Positions 11,601 through 23,594 of a stretch of DNA of 64,000 nt are shown here, in pieces. Below the pieces are notes generated by a model. The model made no database searches. It had not been told where the DNA came from and saw only the letters and a list, made by a program, of their open reading frames with translations. The position numbers were made by a program, and so were the translations under genes. Source of the stretch: Neurospora crassa OR74A (taxonomy: Eukaryota > Ascomycota > Sordariomycetes > Sordariales > Sordariaceae); assembly GCF_000182925.2 (NCBI RefSeq), contig NC_026503.1, positions 3,224,001 to 3,288,000 of the forward strand, written 5' to 3'. Positions within the stretch are counted from its first letter, which is position 1. The number at the start of each line of letters is the position of its first letter.

Positions 11601-13198
11601 TTCCTAAAGGCAATGTATAAAGCTTGAAAAGTAACCAGTGCTTTATCAAGAGCGCCACGCAATTGCAGCAGTTTCGCATTCCGATGGAAGAGGGGGCACG
11701 ATATGTGGTTGTTGTTCCACAGATGGCGATGGCCGCACAGGTTGGGACGGAAACGCCAGTACAATGCAGACCCTTTGGGCTCATATAGGTTGTCGGACGT
11801 CATCGGTGTTGAGACGTGAAATGACATGGAGGGTTGGGTTTAGCATATCCGGAACCTAGATCCTAAGCTTCCCCATCCGGATATCCCCAGACTCCCGCTT
11901 TGCTCGAGGCATTCTCTCTCTCCATCACGAGTCCACAGTGGACGAGACACTTGACACCAAGGCCGCCCAATTCCGGACCGTTCGCAATCTTAATTGAATC
12001 TGAAGACAAGCCTTCACCCATGTCGAATGGCTGAAAAAATCGCTGCCCAAGGCCGATACTTCCAACGGCAATGTCCATTGATGTGATGAAGTGATGAACT
12101 TTTTGCTGGTCGAATGGGAATTCCATGCCATTGCGCCGCCAATTGATGGTGGGGTCAGCATAGCCTTGCCAGCTGCCGAATGCCAATTGGTTTTCAGCTG
12201 CCGGGCCGTCGTGGGCTGCCGAGGCTGCCAAAAGCGAAACGCAGAAGTCTGTAGTCTGCGGCAGGCAAGACCAATGAGCACCGGCACAGTGCCGGACAGA
12301 CCAGCCAAGGTGGACAAGCTCACGGTGGCACGGCCTCAGCTGGATTGCCTGCCACAAGCCGACTCCAGTGGACTGGACTTTTGAATGGCGATCTCTTTGA
12401 CCATGCGCCGATACCAATTGGCAGTAGCGCCAGACGCCGCGAACGAACAATTCCCATTGCTACGCTCGTCCCCAGACTCTCAGAATTCTGACTGCAACTG
12501 GCACAACGCCGAGAAACAGCGACTCCCTCTCTGGTTCGGACCTGCGCGTCGTCTGCCCCAAACAGCTCCCTCTTGCGTCCACCGTCGTCGCCGACCCATC
12601 GATTCTCTCTTTGCCCCGGGCCATTATCCAACAGTCAACAACTGAATAATTGCTTCAGCCCATCTGAAGCGTGGCAGTTCGTCGCCTCCAACCCTCTCAG
12701 CATCCGAGTCGCCAGCCAGCGGTCCAGTCGCAGTTGAGCATGCTGTCGCAAAGATCAAGGAGCCAAGACAAGAACACCGCAACGGCAACGGAAGAATAAC
12801 GGCACCAGCGACCGGCATCCTTTTCCTTCCCTTCCTCTCCAACGAAAGCACCACGAAGCACCACACGCTTTGCTTTAGCCGACTACACAGGTACTCGGCC
12901 ACATCAACTTGCATCATTCTGCCGCTGAGACGAGACGTCACCTTCTTTTCAGCCCGTCGCTCGCTCCACTCTCACCTTCTCATGACCTTTGCGCCTAATC
13001 CTACCGACTCCGCCGACCGTCTCCTTTTCCCTAGGTTGCCTCCTCGATCTGCACCTTCTTAGTTTTTTCCTCGACTGCGACCTTCGTACAGCAAACGTGC
13101 GCCAAGTGCCCTCGACACACAGACACACAACCGAACCATTACTCACAGTCCCTTATTCGGGTGCGCGCAGGGCGACCCCAGCTGCTGCTGCATCCACC

Positions 13199-16100
13199 AT
13201 GGAGGACGGCCATCACTCACCGGATTCGACCAAGGAATCAAAGTCGGAGGAACACTCCAAGATGAACGGCTCCAAGCTAAAACGGGATGGCGCCAGCAAC
13301 GCCGGCAATGCGGCCACGCCAAACGGCTCCCAGACCGGAATCTCGAGACCCCCAAGCATGTCGCCCGACGAGCACAAGGCTGCGAGTGAGAGCACAGCAA
13401 CTCCCAGCGAAAATGTCCCGACACAAAAGCCTTCGCGAAAGGCGTCTCAGAAGAACATGAAGAGGGAACCGGTGCTCTTCAACCATCTCCCCGACGTGAG
13501 GGAAGAGGCATGCACACATTTCCAGGTCATTCATGACTGTCTCTATGGCTCAAAGAACATGGGTGCATCCGAGCACGATGCGTTGGATTGTGACTGTGCG
13601 GAAGAATGGCGTAAGTGAAAATATCTTCGGCGTCCCCTTGCCGCTAGCGTCATGTCCCCTCCGGCCCGCCCGCCCGCCGACACCCCCCCTTAACCGAATA
13701 CTGACACCTGGCTCATCGTATAGGCGGTGATATGAACCATGCGTGCGGGGAAGATTCAGACTGTATTAATCGGGCCACGAAAATGGAGTGCGTTGACGGC
13801 GATTGCAACTGTGGTAGCGGATGCCAGAACCAGCGCTTTCAGCGAAAACAGTACGCCGACGTATCGGTCATCAAGACGGAAAAGAAGGGGTTCGGCCTCC
13901 GGGCAAACACGGATTTGCAAGTTAACGACTTCATTTTCGAGTACATTGGCGAGGTCATCAACGAGCCGACATTTCGCAGCCGCATGGTCAAATACGACAA
14001 GGAGGGCATCAAGCACTTCTATTTCATGTCACTAACCAAATCCGAGTTTGTTGATGCCACTAAGAAGGGCAACCTCGGCAGGTTCTGCAACCATTCGTGC
14101 GATCCTAATTGCTACGTCGACAAGTGGGTGGTTGGTGACAAGCTGCGCATGGGCATTTTTGCGGGGCGCGCAATCAAGGCTGGTGAGGAACTGGTGTTCA
14201 ACTACAACGTGGACCGCTATGGCGCCGACCCGCAGCCTTGCTACTGCGGTGAACCAAACTGCACCGGTTTCATTGGCGGCAAAACGCAAACAGAGCGTGC
14301 AACCAAACTGCCGCCTGCCACCATCGAGGCGCTTGGTATCGAAGATGGAGACAGCTGGGACACGGCGGTGGCGGCCACCGTCAAGAAGCCCCGCAAGAAG
14401 AAGGCTACCGAGGACGATGAAGAGTACATCAACCGCTTCGAGCCTCGTGGCCTCGATGAAGAGGGTGTCACCAAGGTCATGGCCACGCTCATGCAGTGCA
14501 AGGAGAAATGGATTGCCGTCAAGCTGCTCGGCCGCCTTCAGAATGCCGACGATGACCATGTCCGGAACCGGGTTGTTAAGATGCACGGATACCAGATTTT
14601 GAAGACAACCCTCAACACCTTTAAGGAAGACACCAATGTCGTACTGCAGATTCTCGATATCCTGTACCAACTCCCCCGCATCACCAAGAACAAGATTACC
14701 GATTCCAACATCGAAGCCGCCGTCGAGCCCCTCACCCATTCCGACCATGAGGATGTCGCGTCGCAGTCCAAACGATTGCTTCAGGAATGGAGCAAATTGG
14801 AGACAGCCTATCGCATCCCGCGCAAGAAGCTCGACCCCTCCGCTCCCGTAACCACAAATTCGTTTGAGGATGACCGCCGCAACGTCAATCATGAGGAGCA
14901 TCCCTCAAGACCTGTCAATCCGTTCGAGAACATGGTTGTGCCCACGGGTCCCCGCAGCAACATTCCCCAACGGAACATGAACTACTTCAACAACCAGAGA
15001 CCACGCAAGCTTCCAACGAATCTTCCTGCAGGATGGTTTGTCACCACTGACAGCACAGGCAAATACTACTTTTACGACAAGAGCGGCCATACCCAGTGGC
15101 AGCGACCTACAACGCCTGCTGTCGACGTGCCCAAGCCCTCTGCCAAGGTGGAACAAAACCAAAAGGCTCTGCAGGATATCATCGACAGTTTGACCAAGGA
15201 GCCGACGCCCCGCCATTCTGCGAACCAAACCCCTAAATCTAACACACCCGTGCCAGACAATGGTAAGAAGGAGAAGTGGAGGTCTCTTCCGGTTGAGAAA
15301 CAGATGAAGATTTACGAAAACACGGTATGTCCAATCCCGGAAGCCAACTGCCCCTCCTATTGCGGTGACGCTAAACAAAGTACTTTCAGCTCTTTCCTCA
15401 TGTGAAATACGTCATGGACAAGTTTCACCGAAGACTTCCCAAGGAAGACCTCAAGCGGTTTGGCCGTGAGATCAACAAGAAACTGGTTGCTTCCGACTAC
15501 AAGAACCACCGTGTCGATGACCCTACGACCATTTCCTCCAACCAGGCAAGGAAGATCAAGAAATTTGTCAAGGACTTCTTTGATCGTGCTGTGGTCAAGC
15601 ACAGGGAAAACGAGCAGCGCGCTGCACAGAAAGCCGGGCCATCATCTTCCGGCGCCCCATCGCCTACCAACGGCGGTTCAGCCAAGTCACCACTTGGCCG
15701 TAACGGCGCCAGCAATGCCACCGTCAAGACCCAGCAGCCCGACGCCGATGGCGATATTGTCCTTACAGACGTGGAGGATGAGGGCGAGAATACTCCTGCC
15801 ACCTCCAGCTCAGACCGCAAGAGGAAGCGTGCGGAAGAGCAAGAGGTTCCGGCGCCGGCATCCGAAGCGATACCTTCACCGAAGCGAGCCAAGGAGGACT
15901 CGACAACCGAAGACTCGATCCCCAGCCCTCCGCCCCCTCCGCCGCCGCCGACAGATACTCCACTCACCGAAGAGGAGCGATCAATGCGCGAGCAAGAGGA
16001 GGCCTTAATGAGGGAGAACGAAGAAGCGCAGAGGCTGGAGGACGAGGAGGCCGAGCGCCGGGTGAGTGTTACTGTTCAGGGAGCGGCTGTCGCGACCAGC

Positions 16101-16241
16101 AAGGTGAACGGAGTAAATGGGACCAAGGCCCACCATACCTCAGAGGCATCACCTGCTGTTTCCGATGAGAATGGGATGGACGCTGGTCGTGATGAGAAGA
16201 GTCATGAGCAAATGGCACAACAGGAGCCCGTCAGTCGTTAG
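13199..16241 (+). CDS. set-2: SET-2, histone H3 lysine-36 methyltransferase (954 aa)
   Basis: Three exons: 13199-13610, 13724-15324 and 15390-16241. Introns are 113 bp (GTAAGT...TATAG) and 65 bp (GTATGT...TTCAG), and both phases close. The start ATG has a strong context (CCACCATGG). Domains in order: Cys-rich AWS (from about residue 128; [21 protein letters not shown] spans the first junction), SET with the cofactor/knot motif [11 protein letters not shown] at about 256-266 and [12 protein letters not shown], post-SET ([11 protein letters not shown]), WW domain at about 567-602, then the SRI domain from about 672 that in this family binds phosphorylated RNA polymerase II CTD. An acidic/basic coiled tail ends the protein. 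This is the full Set2 architecture; it methylates H3K36 co-transcriptionally. In N. crassa, set-2 mutants are known to be slow-growing and developmentally poor. The canonical Set2 FDYN is FNYN here, as in NSD-type enzymes, so activity is still expected. Confidence 0.97.
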
Positions 16242-16952
16242 CTATCTTTTATAAGTTCTTTTTCTTTCCTTTTTTTTTTTTTTATCTTTCTTCTTTCTTT
16301 CTTCTTCCGGGTGTGTGGAAAAGAGTCCAATGGTTGTTGAAAGCAAATCATGGACAGAGAGGCACAGTTCAAGGGAAATGCTTGAATGGCTCTTTCCTTA
16401 TCGGTTCGTTGCATGAAAAGGTTACCGCCTAACCGCCCTGGAATCATTGTTGGCTGGTTGGCATTAGAAAAGTGGTTGGTTTGGTGGGTACTCGTTTATC
16501 CGGTTCATGTTGGTGGGTCGGTTGGTCGGTTGGTCATATATCCAAAATCGGTCGGTACACGGTCCAAAGGGTTGATGGTTTCCTGAGTTATCATTCTCAG
16601 CACGTCTAATGTCCGAGGAAAGGTGGACGAACAGACAGACAGGCATGGACTCTTGTTATTGCTTTCCTACGATGTTCCACTTTCATCAGCAACAAGTTTA
16701 TCTTTATATTCAGGTCTAGATCGATGACGGATTGGGTGATGGATGTGCCGGTGCTGGGGACAATTCGACAGTCATCAACATATAGGCGGTAGGCTACTAT
16801 AATTGGTGGACGAGGGGTACCAGTATTGCTGGCTGACTTTTCAGTCATGGACACACACGCACCTGCCCCCTTGTATTGCCTTGGAGGAATTTTTTTTATT
16901 GGTAGAGAACGCAATACCGCATTTTGACAACGGACGTGGTCGTGATGGTGGT

Positions 16953-17013
16953 GGCGACACTGCTGGTGGTGGTGGCGGTGGTGGTGGTGGATTGACACAC
17001 ACACACACACACA
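16953..17013. repeat. GGT repeat adjoining AC dinucleotide repeat
   Basis: Imperfect GGT units are followed, after a short spacer, by about nine AC units. Two different microsatellites abut in non-coding sequence. Confidence 0.85.
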
Positions 17014-18452
17014 AATGATAGCAGATACATCCATCCTCGCTACATCCCAAACGGCCGGGCAGCTTCTGGCAGCTGATCGCTGGAGGAGCTGGTGTTGAAA
17101 AAAAGTATATCTACAGGAACCATGATACAGGTGGACTTCACAGTGAAGATATCTGCCAATAGCAGACGTGTGGCTACAGTGGACCTGGGTGGCAGATGCC
17201 TACTTGGTTGCTTGTTTCAAACTCATACAGAGCTCCCTCTTTGTCTCACCAACTCCTTTCCCTCTCCCTTTTTCTTTTCTTTTCTTTTCTTTTTCGTTGC
17301 TCTCTTTCTCTTTCTCTTTTTAAGGCGTTAGGTCTCAAAAACAAAATGGGAATCGGAGATATGGAAAAAGCATTAATCGGCAACGGCGTTTATTATTATT
17401 TTTTTATTATTATTTTTTTTATTTTTTTTGGGAAGTACCCGGAGTGAGATGAGAAACAAAGGCGTTCGTTCGCGTTTTTGATCTTGCCTATATATGTACA
17501 CAGTAGTAGTTCCTTGTGGAAATCTATCGCATGGCATTGTTGTTTTCATCACTTGCGGTTTGGGTTTCTCATGGTATTCATTGTTATTGTTTTGCTCTTC
17601 ATTAGGGGCAAGCAAGCGAGCCAGCAAGCAAGCAAGCAAAGTGGTAAACAGGCAGCCGGACTGGAACTGGACAGACGGGCGAGTGCAAACTGGTGCGAAA
17701 AGGCACATGGCAGAAGATAAGTAGGAAAGAGATAAAAGACATAGTGGGAAACTTGGACTCCGTTTGGCGAACTGGGGGGATATAATAAGCTAGAGAGAGA
17801 GGGAGACATCGATACGCTTGCCATTTCGTTGTACTCACGGCGATTGGGGATGTGATGTGGGTTGAACGAGGGAATATACCGCTGTTTGATAACATGGAAT
17901 CTAGAAAATATTCTCTCATGAGTAGAACGTATTTGACAACAATGTTATTGGGTGGATACGGGAATTTTCGGGGGACAGTCTGATCATAGCGGTGAAGTCT
18001 TTTCGCTCGCTCGCTCGCTCGTGCTTGTAAGCATGAGCTCTGCGAAGATCTCGGTGGATCTTCGTCTACTTATTCACGTAAACACAAGTTTCAAACGTAC
18101 TCGGCTCTTATGCATATCCGACGAGGCAACACGACCAAGTAATGGAACGTGAAAATTGCAGACCGTGAATCAAGAGCGTTTTGACTGGCAGGTTGTTCAA
18201 CTAATCTGTAATTGGCTATATGTTTCCCAGAGAAGGTAGATGGTGATCATCCAAGAGGTTGCTAATATTGGAATATATCCATGCAAGAAAAAGAAAAGGG
18301 TATCTATCAAGCGCCGTCTCCTCAGGTCGTTAAAAAAAGGTATATCCAAGAACCAGAACCAAATTACCAGAGAAAAGTCAAAAGCCGCGACCAAAAACCG
18401 GGTCGTTTTTCCGTCAATCTTTATCTTTCCCACTCCTTTGCTGGCTTTCGAC

Positions 18453-18480
18453 GCTGCTGCTGCTGCTGCTGCTGCTGCTG
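18453..18480. repeat. GCT trinucleotide repeat
   Basis: Nine perfect GCT units, located about 220 bases downstream of the DUF7729 gene stop, in its probable 3'-UTR. Confidence 0.9.
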
Positions 18481-18699
18481 TAGCACCGTAGTGTAGCCTC
18501 CTAATCCTATCCCATCCGGTCCAGATCCAGAGTATCATGCCCTTCCTCCCCTCATATGTACCTATATATATACCGTTGATTATCATTAGACAAAAAGCCA
18601 TTAAGTGTTGTTGTGTTTGGTTCCGTCTCGACGAGCATTACCTGCCTGCCCTCTTCGAAACGATCAGAGCAGCTCCATCATTTCAATTCTCATATCATA

Positions 18700-20034
18700 T
18701 CATATCAACCACACCAACCCCGCCACCACCGTCGTCAAAACCGGCACCACCACCACCCCCAGCTTCCTTGACCCCAATGTGACTGCTGCACCACCGCCGC
18801 TCGTTGACGACGACACTATCTCCTCGGGCAATGTCTCATTAGCAAACCCCACGCCACAAACCACATTCACCATCTTGGCTGCCTGCACATAAACTCCCGC
18901 CACGGGCTGCTTGCGGTCGGCGGCAGCCGCATGATAGACCTGCATCGTCTCCCTCAGACACCCATCGCAGGTCGGCACCGTCGACCCGGGCAAACTGACA
19001 TTCAGCGCCAGGTGATAGACATAGACGGAGCTAGGGTTGGTAAAGTTCATGACGGCGTTTGCGTAGCAGTATCCTTCGACTACTTCTGAAGAAGAAGAAG
19101 AAGAAGAGGAGGAGGAGGAGGTGGTGGTGGTGGTGTCTTTCAGACAGGTAGCCGAGCGAACGGGGGCGTAGGCGATCATGGCGACGTACGCGTCGCGGAC
19201 GACGGTGTGGCCGGCGCGGAACTCGGCGCCGCAGTTGGCGTCCGAGATCAGGTCGGAGGCGAGCGAGGAGAGGTAGGAGGTGCAGAAGTTGGCGTTGGGA
19301 GAGCACGAGGCGTCGAGGACGCGGGTGAGCGAGACGAGGGAGCGTTGGGCTTGGAAGAAGGATTGGGAGCCCTGCGCGAAGGGGAAGGAAGGGATGTTAG
19401 TTATTGTATGATATGGATAATAGGAGAAGAGAAGGACAACAACAACAAGAACAACAACAACAACAACAACAAAAGCGGGGAACGTGGTACACACCTGCAT
19501 CAATAACGAGATGGGGTAGCACTGGTTGAAAGTCTGGTTGTTGAGAAAAGAGTTGAGAAAAGCCGGGCAGTTGCTGTTGGGACCAAAGTTGGCGGATAAA
19601 CTGCCGTCAAAGAACTTGGGTAGGGAGCTCGATACGGCGGCGGTCTCTTCGGCCCGGGCGGCGGTGAAAGTGGAAGTAGTACCCGTGGGTTTCTCGGTGA
19701 CGGTAGAGACGGCGATTTGGAAGGTGGTTGTCACGGAGCCGGATGCCACGGAGGTGATTTCCTTTTCCTCACGCTTCCTCAACCCTCCATGCTTCAACTC
19801 CGCCTCCTCCGGTGATAGCAAGATCCATTCTCCTTCATCGATGGTTGGTGGTTCTGAGGTGTCGATATCCAACGGTGCATTATTGAAGTCGATGGAGTCG
19901 CTCAAGTCATCCTTGATTTCGATAGCCAGCGCCCGCGCTGTTACCTGGCTGACAAGGCAAAGCAGGACGACTAGGGTGACGACAACCCATTGAGTCTTTT
20001 GTGAAGAACGGGAGGTAAACGAGTACATGATCAT
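18700..20034 (-). CDS. DUF7729-family cell-surface protein, probably GPI-anchored (403 aa)
   Basis: Two exons, 20034-19495 and 19371-18700, with a 123-bp intron (GTGTGT donor, CGCAG acceptor). The start is the first ATG of MIMYSFTS; the frame is open upstream but has leader-like Pro-rich content. An N-terminal hydrophobic segment (WVVVTLVVLLCLVSQVTA) acts as signal peptide. The conserved Cys-rich core begins at about residue 155 (SNCPAFLNSF, CYPISLLMQ) and continues across the junction with GSQSFFQAQRS, LDASC, NCGAEF, CLKD, GYCYANAVMNF, PTCDGCLRETM and a final CGVGF. This spacing is what I know of fungal DUF7729 proteins. The tail LGVVVVPVLTTVVAGLVWLI after a Gly/Ser linker fits a GPI signal. 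A Thr/Ser run (GGT/GAA-type repeat) is inserted before GYCYAN. Molecular function is unknown. Splicing out the intron is required to keep the domain intact. Confidence 0.86.
   Translation of the reverse strand: MIMYSFTSRSSQKTQWVVVTLVVLLCLVSQVTARALAIEIKDDLSDSIDFNNAPLDIDTSEPPTIDEGEWILLSPEEAELKHGGLRKREEKEITSVASGSVTTTFQIAVSTVTEKPTGTTSTFTAARAEETAAVSSSLPKFFDGSLSANFGPNSNCPAFLNSFLNNQTFNQCYPISLLMQVCTTFPAFVVVVVVVLVVVVLLFSYYPYHTITNIPSFPFAQGSQSFFQAQRSLVSLTRVLDASCSPNANFCTSYLSSLASDLISDANCGAEFRAGHTVVRDAYVAMIAYAPVRSATCLKDTTTTTSSSSSSSSSSSEVVEGYCYANAVMNFTNPSSVYVYHLALNVSLPGSTVPTCDGCLRETMQVYHAAAADRKQPVAGVYVQAAKMVNVVCGVGFANETLPEEIVSSSTSGGGAAVTLGSRKLGVVVVPVLTTVVAGLVWLI
19091..19132 (-). repeat. Coding microsatellite (Thr/Ser run) in the DUF7729 gene
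   Basis: Consecutive GAA, GGA and GGT-type units on the plus strand encode a Thr run followed by about 11 Ser on the minus strand. The run interrupts the conserved Cys-rich domain between CLKD and GYCYAN, so it lies in a tolerant loop. Confidence 0.85.
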
Positions 20035-22436
20035 GTCACGGCTGTAACAGAGTGTCGTAGCAGTTGGTGGTACATTACTCTGTGGAACAACACAGATGTC
20101 GAGTTGTAGGCTATGTAAAAACGAAGGACTGAAAATTTCCTGATCGGCCGGGTCAGACAGACAGATCGGTGTTAGGGCGCGTATGTCTCGGTATGGTTTA
20201 GTCGATCTCCCTTCGTATGTTGATGACCAGGACGGGGGGGTTAAGCGATGAGAGCAGCGAGCGAGCAAGGGAAGCGCAAGTGGGGATGTCTTTCCCGTCT
20301 TTATATCACTGCAGCGGTCCAGTTCCTCGTAGGGAGACCGGGGAGTGATGGGTGATAAATGGCGCCGGCCCAACAAGGCGGGATGGGGGTGAGGAGGAGG
20401 AGGAGGAGGAGCTAACAATCCAATGTTGGCATCTGTCTGGTCCAGTCCAAAGGCAGCGTCCCGTGGGCTCTACTTAGAAGAAAGGCCCAAGGGCGGGCGG
20501 GATCAGGGAAATGGTCCGATATGGGTAGGCGGGTAAATATAAGACGAGGAACAGAACAATGGGACACCAATGGGGACGAAGAACCGGTGCAATGCCGACG
20601 GTGGTTGCAGAAGCAGTGCAGAAAAAAAAAAGGGCGTAAGGTCTGCGGGTGTTCTGGCCAGAATGGAAGCTGGGGGCGAGCGGAGTGCGGACACTTGGTT
20701 CGCCCGGATGGATGGTTGGCTCGGCTGCGGAGATGAATAATGGTGTTGAGAGCAGGGCAGAGCCATGTACCCTGTCCTGTCTGTTGTTGTCCACCACGTT
20801 GAGAGATATTATAGAGGGAGAAGAGAAATGGCTCGAAGGAAAACAACTGAAAGAGGGCTGAGAGGGTTGGAAGAGGAAATTAAACAAAAAAGGCAGTCGG
20901 ACAAGTGCTAATGTTCCCATTGGGGGTGGCACTACACTAGTGCTGTGCGTAAAAGCTGCTACTGTAAAAGATCTGGGTCAGGGGTAAAGTGGCAGAGAGG
21001 CCAGCCCCAATGCTTCTTTGTTGACGGTGGTGTGGTGTTTTTTTTGAGGCGTTGTGGCTGTCTTGTTGTGTCCCTCTGTGCCGTCCTCGAGCTTCGACAA
21101 CCTTCTCTCTTCACTAGTTCGTTCCAAGACGTTGAATAAGCCGACCATGGTGGATGCTAAGCCCGGTGATGGCCTCGAGGGTGTTTTACTCGAGAACGGA
21201 CCTCGATGTTGAGACAAGCAGAGTGGGATCTCTGTCTCGTACCTTGGAGATGCATGCGGAGTGGAGCAGGGGTGTGGACGACGAGGATGGTCAACAGGGG
21301 TCCCGAAAGAGGCCATCACCAACGAACGGGACGAGAGCTTGGACCGCTGGGCTTGGTTACACCGATGCAAGCAAGTGGGTAGGCGAGAAGCGTGGTGATC
21401 AATTATTGAATGGCGCATTTTATGTATAACAAAAGGTACGTACACTACATTATATGTATAGGCTGTACCATGTACGTGTAGGTATACATCGATACAGCGT
21501 ATATAATGCAGGGGACCTGTCTTGCGCATCTCTGTCGCTGTTGCTGCTGGCTGCGCATTGGCTCGGGTACATGAAGCCGACTTTGTGCATTTTATTGCTT
21601 CCATCAGCCTTCCATACCTAGCTCTCATTGGGTGAACTCGGTGGACCAATCAAATTTGCTAAAGAGAGGAAAGAAGTCGTAAACGGTTAATGACAATTAT
21701 TGATGGTGGTTGATTGTGGTGGTTTGGTGGCGTTTGGGTGGCTCTCTTTCAGCCTCCAGATGAGCGCAAGCGACGGGAGGAACGTACGAAAGAAAAGGTT
21801 GGGAACAAGTCCCACAACTTCAGTTGTCATCTCATTGGACGAAGCGATGAAAGCCAAAGACGGACGACGGCCCATTCAGCGTGCGTGCGTGCGTGCGTGG
21901 AAGTGGTACCTGGTAGGGTTCAGCATCGCATCAACTGGATGATGAACCCGATTTAGATCAGACGCAGGTACAAGCCATCGATGTTCAGTTGACTTCCAGA
22001 TCGGTGGTTGAGGGGGGCCAAAGATGGAAGAAAAGGCCACCACCTCACTGGCGACCGCAAACCCCAAAGCAGGTACGAGGTGGCACATAAGCGAGATTTG
22101 GCTTTTCATCAGCACCTGCTGCCAAGCGAGTGCGTCCGTGCGTGTAAACAAATCGATTTTGTAAGCGAATCCGTCTCCCATCACTGTCGTCGAAGCAATC
22201 AATCATCAACACACTTGCTTCGTTGGCCTCGGACTTTTCCCAATTGCACCCCGGCGGATGCCCACAGCGAATAAATACAGTCTTCCATCCGAGGGGGAAA
22301 TTCTCTCCCAAGTGGAAGCTTCCCATCAGTCCTTCTAGCTCCGTCTGCTGTGTACCTCACACCTTGCCACGTTCGGGTGTTTTCAAGTTCGAGTCCTGTG
22401 CTTGCACGACATTATTGGTGCGACAGGACATCTGTC

Positions 22437-22439
<3 letters not shown>

Positions 22440-22481
<42 letters not shown>
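22440..22481. repeat. Poly(T) tract, 42 bases
   Basis: The longest homopolymer in the window, uninterrupted and intergenic. No retroelement is recognised beside it. Confidence 0.9.
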
Positions 22482-22482
<1 letters not shown>

Positions 22483-22946
22483 ACAAGCCACGGCTTCCTT
22501 GTTCTTCCCTTCTTAACATTCCGACTTTGACAGTCGTCTGAAAACGATCCTTCGCACAACAGAGAAACAAAAGACGGAAAAAAGTCTAGACCACCCTCAG
22601 CCTCCATTGTAGATCCGGCCGGTTCCGGGGATCAGCAGCACAAAGCGGGAATGATCCTTCTGATCCTCTCAAGTGTAGTGTGGTGGACCGTGGCGCGAGA
22701 GAGAGATTCCCAATCTCGCAATCTCGCTGATTGTCTCCCGCCCGTACATAGGTAGCTCGTCAAGGTACCCCGTACCCGTACCCCGTAACCCCAACAATGT
22801 TTTGCGGTACCCTACGTACCCCCCCCGGAAGACACCATCATCACCACGCCTTCGGGTGTGTGCCACTGGGCCACGTTCGTTCGGCATTGAGGCAAGGCGA
22901 TGGGGTTGGACTATGAATTCTTTTTTTACAGCGGGACAGGGTACAT

Positions 22947-22949
22947 GTA

Positions 22950-22980
<31 letters not shown>

Positions 22981-22985
22981 GTGTA
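22947..22985. repeat. GTGTAT hexanucleotide repeat
   Basis: About six tandem units of alternating purine-pyrimidine sequence, intergenic. Confidence 0.9.
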
Positions 22986-23504
22986 GAAAGGCTGCCAAAT
23001 TATCATCAAAAATAGATTGCGCTTGATCAGGTCTACCTAGTCCATCCCTTCCCGTTTGAGCTCTCTACAGTACCACATGGTTTCCGCACGTCCAGCGTGC
23101 CTGTGCCCTACTTATCACAACGTCAATATGATAACATAACCGAGGCTCGCCCTTGAAGAGAATGCGGAATATGTGTCGATATAATTCTTTATAATCCAAG
23201 TGTTCATAGGCATTTTCTCGCAAATGTTGGTAGATGATCAATCAGTGGGGTAAAAATAGTTTAATAATCACGACAAGATGTCTTGGTCTTCGGAGAATAG
23301 ATAGAGAATGCGGTGATGTTTGTCTGGTTGGTTATTCTTCCAAACAAAAACGAATAATAAGGGGCCCCCCAGAAAACAAAGAAAGGAAATTCGGAAGAAG
23401 AAGCAACAAACATATTGATGGCTCCGTAGTAGTACAGTAGTAGTACTTCGCGCGGTCCCAGGTCGCTCGTCACCACATACATAGGAAGTCTATCGATCAT
23501 CATG

Positions 23505-23542
<38 letters not shown>

Positions 23543-23594
23543 CATTCTTTTACTCTAGCGAGACGATCGGATCCCCCCCCCCCCCCCCCCCCCC
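23505..23594. repeat. Paired homopolymers: A34 followed by C22
   Basis: A run of 34 A (23505-23538) and a run of 22 C (23573-23594) are separated by only 34 bases of unique sequence. Long C runs are much rarer than A/T runs, and this is the only one in the window. Confidence 0.9.

Larger units (their letters stand above)
7022..13198. other. Long divergent intergenic region between the AT-hook gene and set-2
   Basis: About 6.2 kb separates two start codons on opposite strands. I find no frame with convincing protein composition. It contains an AAC repeat near 8037-8075, a TG repeat near 8609-8633, and several Pro/Ser/Arg-rich pseudo-frames. It must hold two promoters and leaders. The pyrimidine-rich sequence at about 12940-13190, with possible splice acceptors (TTTTCAG near 12953, GCGCAG at 13170), suggests a spliced set-2 leader. 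An unrecognised non-coding RNA or small spliced gene could be present. Confidence 0.5.
16242..18699. other. Convergent intergenic region between set-2 and the DUF7729 gene
   Basis: About 2.5 kb between two 3' ends. It is rich in simple sequence: a T-rich stretch just after the set-2 stop, GGT and AC repeats near 16953-17013, CTTTT repeats near 17265-17325, an AAGC tract near 17608-17640, a GCTC tract near 18004-18020 and a GCT repeat near 18453-18480. No convincing gene is seen. Confidence 0.5.

Noticed and set aside
11863-12450. 195-codon minus-strand frame upstream of set-2
   Set aside because: It has high Trp, His and Cys without pattern, no recognisable domain and no conserved-looking core. 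Chance open frame is more likely.
14032-14901. 289-codon minus-strand frame inside set-2
   Set aside because: Antisense shadow of the SET-domain exon, whose sense reading is unambiguous.
20978-21649. 223-codon minus-strand frame
   Set aside because: Composition resembles random sequence (scattered His, Pro, Arg, Thr). It has no domain, and its end is driven by a T-rich patch.
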